Assembly (NCBI GenBank): GCA_963786945.1
Contig: CAWBAO010000001.1
Coordinates: 248,001-312,000 of the forward strand
Length of the DNA stretch: 64,000 bases
Source of the DNA: JADKCZ01 sp963786945
GTDB taxonomy: Bacteria > Myxococcota > Myxococcia > Myxococcales > Anaeromyxobacteraceae
Direction of reading: 5' to 3'
Shown: piece after piece, positions 46,563 through 58,037 of the stretch
Layout of the letters: the number at the start of each line of letters is the position of its first letter
How positions within the stretch are numbered: the first letter of the stretch is position 1
Position numbers and translations under genes: made by a program
The notes under the pieces: generated by a model
Told to the model about the DNA's origin: nothing
The model's database searches: none
What the model saw: the letters and a program-made list of their open reading frames with translations, nothing else

Positions 46563-47525
46563 ATGAGGCCTGATCCGGGGCTGGCCGCATCCTCCCCCCG
46601 CCGTGGCCTGCGGCTCGCCGCCATCCCGGTCGCCCTGCTCCTCGCGGTTCCGGCGCTCCCGTGGGCGCAGGACCGGGCCCGCCCGCCGCCACCCTCGACG
46701 CCGACGACTGAGCCGAAGCCCTCGACGCCGCCGACGACGTCGGAGCCGGCCCAGGCTTCCCCCTCCCGACCGCCTCGCCCACCGCCCCCCAAGGCCGACG
46801 CGGACCGGCCTCCGCCCCCCGCCTCGGGCCATCCGACACCTCCCGGTCCCGGGCCGGGTCCGGCAGGGCCGCCGCCTCCGGCCACCAGCCCGCCTCCGTT
46901 CTGGTGGGGCTTCGGCTGGGGCTTCGGCTACTACCCGCTCTACCCGGAACCAGGTCCCGCCTACGCCGTGCCGGCCGCTCCCGAGCAGATGATGACCGCG
47001 CGCGTCACCGTCGCCTTCGGCTCGGGCGACAGCGCCGCGCTGGGGGTGGCGGCCGACCTGGGCAGCGGTCGCTTCCACTTCGACCTGGCGGCCGACGTCC
47101 TTTCGCCGAGCCGCGGGGGCGTGATGACCGAAGACGTCTGGAGCGCCGAGCAGCCTTATGGCCTGGCGGCGGTCCACGGTGTCTACCTGCTCCTGGAGGG
47201 ACCGTTCTATGGGCTCAACCTCCAGGCTGGAGGTTCCTGGCTCTCGGTGCCAGCCTCCGCCTCCGGGGCGCAGTCCGATGCCCTGGGCCTCGACCTGGGG
47301 GCCGCGGCGCACGTCGGGCTCATCGGCCCAGTCGGCCTGGAGGGGCACGCCCGGATCACGCCCTTCCCGGTCCAGATCGTCGACCTGCGGGCGGCGACCG
47401 CGTTCCGGGTCAGCCAGCTCTCCCTCCTGGTCGGCTACCGGGTCATCGACGTGGCCGCCGACTCACGCACGGGCCCGGCGGCCCGCTTCCAGGGATGGGA
47501 GGTCGGAGTCGGATTGACCCTCTGA
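46563..47525 (+). CDS. Proline-rich exported envelope protein inserted in the dcw cluster
   Basis: 320 residues, family not recognised. ATG 46563 follows GGGAGGG at ideal spacing. There is a signal peptide (about 15-35), then a strongly Pro/Ala-rich low-complexity segment (36-110), an aromatic-Gly patch (FWWGFGWGFGYYPLYPEP), and a C-terminal half of alternating strands (about 145-320) that looks like a small outer-membrane barrel. It breaks the conserved ddl-ftsQ junction and has 126 bases of its own leader. A hairpin follows its stop, so it is probably an independent unit acquired by insertion. Expression may be separate from division genes. Confidence 0.72.
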   Translation: MRPDPGLAASSPRRGLRLAAIPVALLLAVPALPWAQDRARPPPPSTPTTEPKPSTPPTTSEPAQASPSRPPRPPPPKADADRPPPPASGHPTPPGPGPGPAGPPPPATSPPPFWWGFGWGFGYYPLYPEPGPAYAVPAAPEQMMTARVTVAFGSGDSAALGVAADLGSGRFHFDLAADVLSPSRGGVMTEDVWSAEQPYGLAAVHGVYLLLEGPFYGLNLQAGGSWLSVPASASGAQSDALGLDLGAAAHVGLIGPVGLEGHARITPFPVQIVDLRAATAFRVSQLSLLVGYRVIDVAADSRTGPAARFQGWEVGVGLTL

Positions 47526-47548
47526 CGGAGCAGCCACGCGGCTCCGTC
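47524..47548 (+). terminator. Hairpin at the stop of the inserted envelope gene
   Basis: GACGGAGC (47524-47531) and GCTCCGTC (47541-47548) form a perfect 8-bp stem with a 9-base loop, beginning inside the TGA stop. It would partly isolate the inserted gene from ftsQ. The following 200 bases (47549-47752) hold no convincing gene but include an A/T patch at 47651-47663 and a strong GGAGGAGG site before ATG 47614. Confidence 0.5.
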
Positions 47549-47752
47549 GGGCCTGCGGGGCGTGGGTCCAGGAGGTTCACGCCACCGTGCCGCCGAGGAA
47601 GGAGGAGGCCCCCATGGCGCCTCGGCGAGCGGCCGTGCCGGCGGGCCGGGCAAAAACTTTACAGGTCGGGCTGCTGCGGCAAGGTGGGCCACTGGGCGAT
47701 AGCGCCCGGAAGCGGCCGGCAGCGCGGCCGCCCTCCGGGCCGGGAGCGGCGG

Positions 47753-48604
47753 GTGGCGCGGGGTCGGAACCGGCGGACGGCGGCGAGGCAGCCAGGCGAG
47801 ACGACCCGCCGGCTCCGCCGTGCCGTGGCCCTCCTCCTCCCCACCCTGGTCACCCTGGCCGCCATCTCCGGCGCCGGCTGGGCCACCTGGGCGTACGGCG
47901 TGCGGGGCGACCTGCTCCGCATCCGCGAGGTGCGCTACCTGGGCCTCTCCCAGCTCAAGGCCTCGGCGCTGGCCGAGCTCTCGCCCGTCCGGCCCGGCGA
48001 CCACCTGCTCCTCTCCGACACCGAGGCCATGGCCCGGGCGCTGCGGCGCAACCCGTGGGTGGCCACCGTGGAGGTCCACCGGCGGCTCCCGCCCGCGCTC
48101 GAGGTGGTGGTGACCGAGCGCCAGGCGGCGGCGCTGGTCGAGCTGGGGGGGCTCTACCTGGTCGACACCGCCGGGCAGGTCTACAAGCGGGCCGCGCCCG
48201 GCGACGGGCTCGACCTGCCCATCGTGACCGGGCTGGAGCGGGAGGCCTTCGAGGCGCGGCGCGACGACGGCGGCGAGGAGCTCCGGCTGCGGAGCGCGCT
48301 CGGCCTGCTGGGGCGCTGGCGCGAGGCCGGGCTGGAGCGGCGCGCGGCCGTCTCCGAGGTGCACCTCGACCCGGTGCTGGGGACCACGATCTACGCGGGC
48401 GACGAGGGGATGGAGATCCGGCTCGGCCAGGGAGACCTGCCGCGGAAGCTGGAGCGGCTCGACGCGCTGCTGGCGCGGCTCGAGTCGGACGGGGTGCAGG
48501 GCGAGGTGATCCACCTCGACAACCGGCGCCACCCGGACTGGGTGGCCGTGCGGGTCAAGGGGCGGACGGGCGTGGTGGATGGGCGGGGTCCGAGAGGGCC
48601 CTGA
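47753..48604 (+). CDS. ftsQ: Cell division protein FtsQ
   Basis: 283 residues from GTG 47753 (GGGAG 6 bases upstream). A basic cytoplasmic N-terminus (VARGRNRRTAARQ) leads to one membrane helix (about 25-48), a POTRA domain (LRIREVRYLGLSQLKASALAELSPVRPGDHLLL), then the FtsQ beta-domain with VVVTERQAAALVELGG and LDNRRHPDWVAVRVKG near the end. It links early and late divisome parts in the periplasm. The start is uncertain: a better ribosome site precedes ATG 47614, which is in another frame and would need an indel to join. Confidence 0.88.
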   Translation: MARGRNRRTAARQPGETTRRLRRAVALLLPTLVTLAAISGAGWATWAYGVRGDLLRIREVRYLGLSQLKASALAELSPVRPGDHLLLSDTEAMARALRRNPWVATVEVHRRLPPALEVVVTERQAAALVELGGLYLVDTAGQVYKRAAPGDGLDLPIVTGLEREAFEARRDDGGEELRLRSALGLLGRWREAGLERRAAVSEVHLDPVLGTTIYAGDEGMEIRLGQGDLPRKLERLDALLARLESDGVQGEVIHLDNRRHPDWVAVRVKGRTGVVDGRGPRGP

Positions 48605-48655
48605 CGCAGCGAATCGGCGTGGGCGCGGCGCGCCTTCCGCCTACAAGGAGTCGTC

Positions 48656-49885
48656 ATGGGCAAGAGCGGAGACGTCCTGGTCGGCCTCGACATCGGCACG
48701 ACCAAGATCTGCGCCATCGTCGGCGAGATCACCGACGAGGGCATCGACATCATCGGCATCGGCACCCACCCGTCCAAGGGGCTGCGCAAGGGGGTGGTGG
48801 TCAACATCGACGCCACCGTCGCCTCCATCAAGCGGGCCATCGAGGAGGCCGAGCACATGGCCGGGTGCGAGATCTCCACGGTCTACACCGGCATCGCCGG
48901 CGGCCACATCAAGGCCTTCCCCTCCCACGGCGTGGTGGCGGTCAAGGACAAGGAGGTCCGCCCCCAGGACGTGGACCGGGTCATCGAGCAGGCCAAGGCG
49001 GTGGCCATCCCGCTCGACCGCGAGGTCATCCACGTCCTGCCCCAGGAGTTCGTGGTCGACGACCAGGACGGGGTCAAGGACCCCATCGGCATGAGCGGGG
49101 TGCGGCTCGAGGCCAAGGCCCTCATCGTCACCGGCGCGGTCTCGTCGGCCCAGAACATCGTCAAGTGCGCCCAGCGCACCGGGCTCAACGTCTCCGACAT
49201 CGTGCTGCAGCCGCTGGCCTCCTCGCTGGCCACGCTCTGCGAGGACGAGAAGGAGCTGGGGGTCTGCCTGGTCGACATCGGCGGCGGCACCACCGACATC
49301 GCCATCTTCCACGACGGCGCCATCCGCCACACCGCGGTCATCTCGCTGGGCGGCAACCACCTCACCAACGACGTGGCCATCGGGCTGCGCACCCCCACCC
49401 ACGAGGCCGAGCGGATCAAGAAGCAGTACGGCCACGCCAACGCCAAGAAGGTGGACGGCAGCGAGACCATCGAGGTCCCCAGCGTCGGCGGCGGCGCCCC
49501 GCGCATCCTCTCGCGCCACATCCTCGCCGAGATCATCGAGCCGCGGGTCGAGGAGATCTTCATGCTGGTGCAGCACGAGATCCAGAAGTGCGGGATGGAG
49601 GAGCTGCTGGCCTCGGGGGTGGTGATCACCGGCGGCTCGACGCTGCTGGAGGGGATGCCGGAGATGGCCGAGGAGGTGCTGGGGATGCCGGTCCGCCGCG
49701 GCATGCCGCGCCACATCGGCGGGCTGGTGGACGTGGTGAAGAGCCCCATGTACGCCACCGCGGTCGGCCTGGTGATCTACGGCGCCAAGCAGCGGGCCGG
49801 CAGCCCGTACTTCAAGATCCGGGAGGAGAACGTCTACCGCAAGGTGAAGGACCGGATGAAGCAGTGGCTCGGTGAGATCTTCTAG
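48656..49885 (+). CDS. ftsA: Cell division protein FtsA
   Basis: 409 residues, actin-like ATPase. Phosphate-1 loop VGLDIGTTKICAIVGE, SHUT-type subdomain 1C (SSAQNIVKCAQRTGLNVSDIVLQPLASSLA), phosphate-2 DIGGGTTDIAIF, and adenosine motif ITGGSTLLEGM. The C-terminus ends KVKDRMKQWLGEIF, the amphipathic membrane-targeting helix. It tethers FtsZ to the membrane. An AAGGAG ribosome site precedes ATG 48656. ftsZ follows 18 bases after the stop. Confidence 0.97.
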   Translation: MGKSGDVLVGLDIGTTKICAIVGEITDEGIDIIGIGTHPSKGLRKGVVVNIDATVASIKRAIEEAEHMAGCEISTVYTGIAGGHIKAFPSHGVVAVKDKEVRPQDVDRVIEQAKAVAIPLDREVIHVLPQEFVVDDQDGVKDPIGMSGVRLEAKALIVTGAVSSAQNIVKCAQRTGLNVSDIVLQPLASSLATLCEDEKELGVCLVDIGGGTTDIAIFHDGAIRHTAVISLGGNHLTNDVAIGLRTPTHEAERIKKQYGHANAKKVDGSETIEVPSVGGGAPRILSRHILAEIIEPRVEEIFMLVQHEIQKCGMEELLASGVVITGGSTLLEGMPEMAEEVLGMPVRRGMPRHIGGLVDVVKSPMYATAVGLVIYGAKQRAGSPYFKIREENVYRKVKDRMKQWLGEIF

Positions 49886-49903
49886 CCCGTGGGAGACCGG
49901 CAC

Positions 49904-51103
<1,200 letters not shown>

Positions 51104-51113
51104 CGGCGCGCGC

Positions 51114-51671
51114 CTAGAAGTCGAAGCCGAGCCCGACCTTCAGGCCCGACCAGCCGAGCTCGCCGCGCAGCGACATCGCGCTCCCGAGCTTGAGCTGGCC
51201 GCCAACCGCCAGCTCCGGGTAGAGGCCACCGTACTCGGAGTGGTCGTAGCCCGGCGGCCAGTCGGGCGAGTAGGAGTAGTGGGCGAAGGAGTAGCCGAGC
51301 CCGACCTTCGGGTAGAGCGCCACCTTGGGCGTCAGCCAGAAGTTCCAGAGCACGCCGGCGTGCAGGTTGAACTCGCTGACGTCGTAGGAGTAGGGGCCCG
51401 AGTGCTGGGTGTCCCAGTAGCTCAGGTAGTCGACGCCGACGTCGAAGTCGAGGCTGTCGTGCAGCTTGAAGCCGGGGTCGTGGATCAGCCCCTGCGGCAC
51501 CAGCGGCAGCTGGAACGAGGCGCCGAGGCCGATGGAGTTGCTCCAGCCGAGGATGGCCCAGCCCACGAACGACTTGCTGGCGTACCCGCCGGCGGGCGGC
51601 GGATCGGCGGCCAGGGCGGGTGCGGCGGCGAGCAGCGAGGCGGCGAGGGCGGCGGTGACGAGGCGACGCAT
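51114..51671 (-). CDS. Small outer-membrane beta-barrel protein
   Basis: 185 residues. The signal peptide (1-21, ending ALAADPPP) is cleaved at an AxA site. The mature part alternates polar and hydrophobic strands with many Tyr/Trp/Gly (WNFWLTPKVALYPKVGLGYSFAHYSYSP) and ends LKVGLGFDF, a C-terminal Phe as needed for BAM insertion. It resembles OmpW/OmpA-like 8-stranded barrels in size, but no family was assigned. AGGAG lies 7 bases before the ATG. Convergent with ftsZ, with no link to division evident. Confidence 0.72.
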   Translation of the reverse strand: MRRLVTAALAASLLAAAPALAADPPPAGGYASKSFVGWAILGWSNSIGLGASFQLPLVPQGLIHDPGFKLHDSLDFDVGVDYLSYWDTQHSGPYSYDVSEFNLHAGVLWNFWLTPKVALYPKVGLGYSFAHYSYSPDWPPGYDHSEYGGLYPELAVGGQLKLGSAMSLRGELGWSGLKVGLGFDF

Positions 51672-51750
51672 GTGGTGACTCCTGGCAGGTGACGTGCCCT
51701 CCCATACTCCGGAGTGGCGTGTCCCTGCCACCGGCCGATGTCGTGCCATG

Positions 51751-52764
51751 TCAGACACGGGCCAGCCGGCTCCCCAGCAGCCGCAGCGAGCTGTCATACC
51801 GGTAGTTGATGCCCATGTGGCCGTCCTCGAACTCCTCGTGGACCACGGCCACGCCGCCCGCGCGCAGCGCCTCGGCCACCTGCCGGGCGCCCCAGCGCAG
51901 GTTGAACTCGTCGCGGGTGCCGCAGTCGAGGAAGACGGTGGACAGCCGCCGGAAGGCCGGGAGCGACTGCGGCACGAAGCGGACCGGGTCCTGGGCCAGC
52001 CAGCGCTCCCAGACCTCGGGGCGCAGCCGGCCGCTGGGCAGCTCGAAGGGCAGGCCGGCGCCGAGCGGGGCGGCGGGGTCGGGCGAGTAGGCCGCGCTCA
52101 TGGCGATGACGTTGAGCACCGGGTGGTCGCCGCCGGAGAGCTTGGTCTCGCCGGCCCTCCGCACCGCCGCGGCGTGCCAGGTGGCGGCGTCCCCGGCCGA
52201 GAGCAGCGCCGCCGCGGCCTTGGGGAGGTCCGGGCCGTAGCACCAGTCGAAGCCGGCGTCGCCGGCGTGGCAGGCGAGGTGGGCGAAGACCTCGGGCCGG
52301 TCGCGCCCCAGGCGCAGGGCGCCGTAGCCGCCCGAGCTCTTGCCGACGACGGCCCGCGCCTCGCGGCGCGGCAGCGTGGAGAGGGTCCGCTCCACGTGGG
52401 CCACCACGTCGTCGGCCAGGTAGTCCTGGTACCGGCCGATGGCCGGCGAGTTGATCCACTGGCTGCCCCCCAGCGCGGTCCACCCGTCGACGAAGACGCC
52501 CACCAGCGGCGGGACCTCGCCGGCCGAGACCAGCGCGTCGAGCCGCTCCGGCACGGTGGGGCTCCAGGGCGAGACGTTGAGCCAGCCCCGGCCGCTCCCG
52601 GTGAAGCCGTGGAGGAAGTAGATGGCGGGCAGCCCGGCCCCGTCGGCGTGGCCGGGCGGGAGGTACGCGAGGAGGGGGCGGCGGGCCGGGTCGCCGAGCG
52701 GGTTGCCGGCCAGCGCGGGTGAGTCGAGCTCCAGCTCGAGGAGGCGGCCGTTCATGCGCCCCAT
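51751..52764 (-). CDS. Esterase-D-type alpha/beta hydrolase
   Basis: 337 residues. Alpha/beta-hydrolase with oxyanion region YFLHGFTGSGRGW, nucleophile Ser in GKSSGGYGALRLG, acid in FLDCGTRDEF and catalytic His in FEDGHMGINYRYD, giving a complete triad of the esterase (PF00756, Fes/FrsA/EstD-like) family. There is no signal peptide, so it is cytoplasmic. Start is ATG 52764 or 52755. Substrate unknown; relatives hydrolyse acyl or siderophore esters. Confidence 0.85.
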   Translation of the reverse strand: MGRMNGRLLELELDSPALAGNPLGDPARRPLLAYLPPGHADGAGLPAIYFLHGFTGSGRGWLNVSPWSPTVPERLDALVSAGEVPPLVGVFVDGWTALGGSQWINSPAIGRYQDYLADDVVAHVERTLSTLPRREARAVVGKSSGGYGALRLGRDRPEVFAHLACHAGDAGFDWCYGPDLPKAAAALLSAGDAATWHAAAVRRAGETKLSGGDHPVLNVIAMSAAYSPDPAAPLGAGLPFELPSGRLRPEVWERWLAQDPVRFVPQSLPAFRRLSTVFLDCGTRDEFNLRWGARQVAEALRAGGVAVVHEEFEDGHMGINYRYDSSLRLLGSRLARV

Positions 52765-52795
52765 GATGGCACAGGCGGCGGGGGCGAGGGCCGCG

Positions 52796-53176
52796 CTACC
52801 GCCCGCGCGCGAAGATCAGGCCGGTGCGGCTGGTCAGCTTGGCGGTGCGGGCCAGCAGGTCGCGCGCCTCGGCGTAGAAGCCCTCGGCGTCGGCGGCCGC
52901 GGCCGGGCCGGCCAGCTCGCCGATCCGGATCAGCAGGTCGCCGACCCGGAGCAGGTGCTGGTGCGCCAGCAGCAGGTCGCGCCCCAGCCGGGCCCCCTGC
53001 CGCGTGTAGACCAGCCCCGTCTGGTAGAGCCGCGCCAGCGCCTTGCGGTTGAGGTCGTCGACGGCGCGGGTGCGGGCCTGGAACTCGCGCAGCCGCCGTG
53101 CCTCGCGGGCCGCGCACAGGTCCACGACCATCAGGTCGCGAACGCGCTGCGTGGGGGCAGTCCGGGCGGCGGGCAT
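52796..53176 (-). CDS. Small helical protein of unknown function
   Basis: 126 residues, almost wholly alpha-helical and rich in Arg, Leu and Ala (LREFQARTRAVDDLNRKALARLYQTG, GRDLLLAHQHLLRVGDLLIRIGELA). No cysteines besides one, no signal peptide and no recognised motif. It lies 88 bases downstream of alaS on the same strand and 31 bases before the esterase ATG. The codon pattern matches neighbours, so it is probably a real gene. The family is not recognised. Confidence 0.55.
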   Translation of the reverse strand: MPAARTAPTQRVRDLMVVDLCAAREARRLREFQARTRAVDDLNRKALARLYQTGLVYTRQGARLGRDLLLAHQHLLRVGDLLIRIGELAGPAAAADAEGFYAEARDLLARTAKLTSRTGLIFARGR

Positions 53177-53264
53177 CGGCGCGCAGAAATGTAGGCACCG
53201 CCCGCGGCGCCGGTCAACGGCCTCCCTGCCGCGCGCCGCCGCCCGAGCGGACGCGGCGCGGCGG

Positions 53265-55942
<2,678 letters not shown>

Positions 55943-56009
55943 GGCGTTTTCGGGTCCGGGCACGGGGGCCCCGGGGGTCTCTGGAGATAACAGAGGTGCC
56001 GGGCGGACG

Positions 56010-56858
56010 CTACCCGGCGATGAGCGCGATCGACCCCAGCGCCGCGGCGATGCCCAGCGCCTGCGTCCACCTCACCCGTTCCCCGAGCAGGGCGGCCGCC
56101 AGCAGCACCGTGCTGGCCGGGTACATCGAGGAGAGCACCGCCGCCACGTCGAGCCGCCCGGCCTGGCTGGCCAGGACGAAGAGGGCGTTGCCGCCCGCGT
56201 CCAGCGCGCCGGAGAGGAGGACGAGCGGCAGCGCGCCCATGGCCGGCCGCCAGGCGCGTCCCCTGGCCAGGGCCGATCCCAGCGACAGCGCAAGCGCCGT
56301 GGCGCGCGCCGCGGCCAGCGGCCAGAAGGTGCCGCCCCGGGCGCCGAGGTGCATGAAGACCAGGAAGCCGCCGAAGCCCACCCCGGCCAGGAGCGCCAGC
56401 CCGAGCCCGGCGCGGCCGGCCCCCGCGCCGCCCGCGTCGCCGGAGCGCGCCACCAGCCAGATCCCGAGGAGACCGAGCGCGAAGCCGGCCAGCCGGAGCG
56501 CGGGCGGCAGCCCCTCGGACAGCGCCCCCCAGGCCACCGGGATGGCCGCCGACAGCACCGCCGAGACCGGCGCCACCACCGCCATGCGCCCCACCGCCAG
56601 GCCGCGGTAGAGCGCCCCCAGCCCCACCGCGCCCGAGGCCCCGGCCGCCACCGCCCAGGCCAGCGACGACGCGGGCGGCGCGCCCTCGCCGGTGAGGAGG
56701 GCCACCGCCGCGATGAGCGAGGTCCCGGCCGCCTGGCCGAGCACCAGCACGCCGAGGAGCGGGGAGCGCCTCGCGGCCAGCCCGCCGCTGAAGTCCCCGG
56801 CACCCCACGAGGCCGCGGAGGCCAGGCCGAGGAGCGCGGCAGCGAGCTCGGAGGACAT
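56010..56858 (-). CDS. EamA/DMT-family transporter
   Basis: 282 residues with ten hydrophobic helices in two five-helix EamA repeats. Typical segments: LLGLASAASWGAGDFSGGL, GAVGLGALYRGLAVG, VLSSMYPASTVLLAAALLGERVRWTQALG (the last being the DMT signature before helix 10). An inner-membrane metabolite exporter or permease of unknown substrate. It lies 8 bases downstream of trmB. Confidence 0.85.
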   Translation of the reverse strand: MSSELAAALLGLASAASWGAGDFSGGLAARRSPLLGVLVLGQAAGTSLIAAVALLTGEGAPPASSLAWAVAAGASGAVGLGALYRGLAVGRMAVVAPVSAVLSAAIPVAWGALSEGLPPALRLAGFALGLLGIWLVARSGDAGGAGAGRAGLGLALLAGVGFGGFLVFMHLGARGGTFWPLAAARATALALSLGSALARGRAWRPAMGALPLVLLSGALDAGGNALFVLASQAGRLDVAAVLSSMYPASTVLLAAALLGERVRWTQALGIAAALGSIALIAG

Positions 56859-56866
56859 GGTCCGGC

Positions 56867-57496
56867 CTACGCCCCCGCCCGCCGCATCCGGAGCCGCCAG
56901 ACCCGCTGGCCGGTCGCGAGGTAGCGCTTCTCCCGCGTCGAGGGGATCTCGTCGGGCGGCGCCTCGCTGAAGCGCCCGGTCCCGGCCTGGTTCTCGAACC
57001 CGACCTCCTCCAGGCGGGCCACCGCGTCGAGCGCGTAGCGCTCCACGTCGGTGCGGAAGTCGAGCAGGCCTCCCCGCCGGAGCAGCCGCAGCAGCAGCAC
57101 CGACATCCGGTCGTCCACCAGCCGCCGGCGCACGTGGCGCCGCTTCCACCACGGGTCCGGGAAGTGGACGTGGATGGCGGAGAGCGAGCCGGCCGGGAAG
57201 AGGCGCGGGGCCAGCAGGCGGCCGTCCCCCTGCAGGATGAGGACGTTGGCGAGGCCGCGACGCTCCACCTTCCCGGCCACCATGGCGGCGAACTTCCTGC
57301 GCTGCTCGATCCCCACCAGCGCCCGGTCGGGGCAGCGCTGCCCGAAGGCCACCGCGTAGCCGCCGTGGCCGCAGCCGATCTCCAGCTCCAGCCGGTCGGC
57401 CAGGGCACCGAAGCGGGCGCGCCAGTCGGGGAAGCGATCGATCGCGATGGGGGCCTGGTCGGCGCCGGAGAAGATCATCGCGGCGCTCTCTACCAT
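56867..57496 (-). CDS. trmB: tRNA (guanine-N7-)-methyltransferase TrmB
   Basis: 209 residues. SAM motif ELEIGCGHGGYAVAF, VGIEQRRKF, and the family signature HVHFPDPWWKRRHVRRRLV are diagnostic. It methylates G46 in the tRNA variable loop. Start is ATG 57496, with an in-frame ATG at 57478 (MIFSGADQAP) as an alternative. First of a minus-strand pair with the EamA gene. Confidence 0.95.
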   Translation of the reverse strand: MVESAAMIFSGADQAPIAIDRFPDWRARFGALADRLELEIGCGHGGYAVAFGQRCPDRALVGIEQRRKFAAMVAGKVERRGLANVLILQGDGRLLAPRLFPAGSLSAIHVHFPDPWWKRRHVRRRLVDDRMSVLLLRLLRRGGLLDFRTDVERYALDAVARLEEVGFENQAGTGRFSEAPPDEIPSTREKRYLATGQRVWRLRMRRAGA

Positions 57497-57566
57497 GACC
57501 GCCGGCGCCGGGCGCGCCCGCGCCGCGGGGCGGCCCGTTCCGGGGAGCCTCCGGGCGGCGGCCCCG

Positions 57567-57584
57567 GTGACGGCTCGCCGTCAC
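57567..57584 (-). terminator. Hairpin at the end of the small membrane-protein gene
   Basis: GTGACGG and CCGTCAC form a perfect 7-bp stem around CTCG (57567-57584), starting at the TGA stop of the 57581-57979 gene. It separates that gene from trmB. No T-run follows. Confidence 0.4.
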
Positions 57585-57979
57585 GGCGCGCCCACGACCG
57601 CGAGCTGCTGCTCGCAGTCCTGGCGCGCCTGGAGCCGCTTGAGGCGGCGCACCTCCCGGGCGCGCTTGATGGCCGGCCAGCGCCCTGGCGCCACCGGCTT
57701 GACCTCGTCGAGGCCCCGGTCGTGGGCCAGCCGCTCGACGCACTCGTTCAGGGCCAGCTCCCGCTGCTGGTCGGGCCGCTCCGGCAGGGCCGGCGCGGCC
57801 TGATCGTCCGGATCCTGGCCCTGCGGCGCGACCTGCCCGGCGGCCCCGGCCTGCGACCCGATCCCGCCGCGGCCGGCGAGCGTCGACCCGTCAGCCCACC
57901 TGTCGATGAGGTGCAGCGCCACCACCGCGCAGCCGAGGAACGCCAGCCCGGCCACCAGCATCCATGTCATCCCCTTCAT
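57581..57979 (-). CDS. Small single-pass membrane protein of unknown function
   Basis: 132 residues from ATG 57979, with a strong GGAGGAGGAG site 5 bases upstream. One N-terminal hydrophobic helix (4-24) with a possible lipobox-like FLGC. A disordered Gly/Gln linker (30-70) follows, then a charged helix with two Cys (LNECVERLAHDRGLDEV and LQARQDCEQQLA). Periplasmic or anchored. No family recognised. It lies 58 bases after the cytochrome-fusion gene in the direction of transcription. Confidence 0.6.
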   Translation of the reverse strand: MKGMTWMLVAGLAFLGCAVVALHLIDRWADGSTLAGRGGIGSQAGAAGQVAPQGQDPDDQAAPALPERPDQQRELALNECVERLAHDRGLDEVKPVAPGRWPAIKRAREVRRLKRLQARQDCEQQLAVVGAP

Positions 57980-58037
57980 CTCGTCTCCTCCTCCGTCCAG
58001 CGGCCCGGCCGGGCCGGGCACGGCTCCCTTCCTGCCG

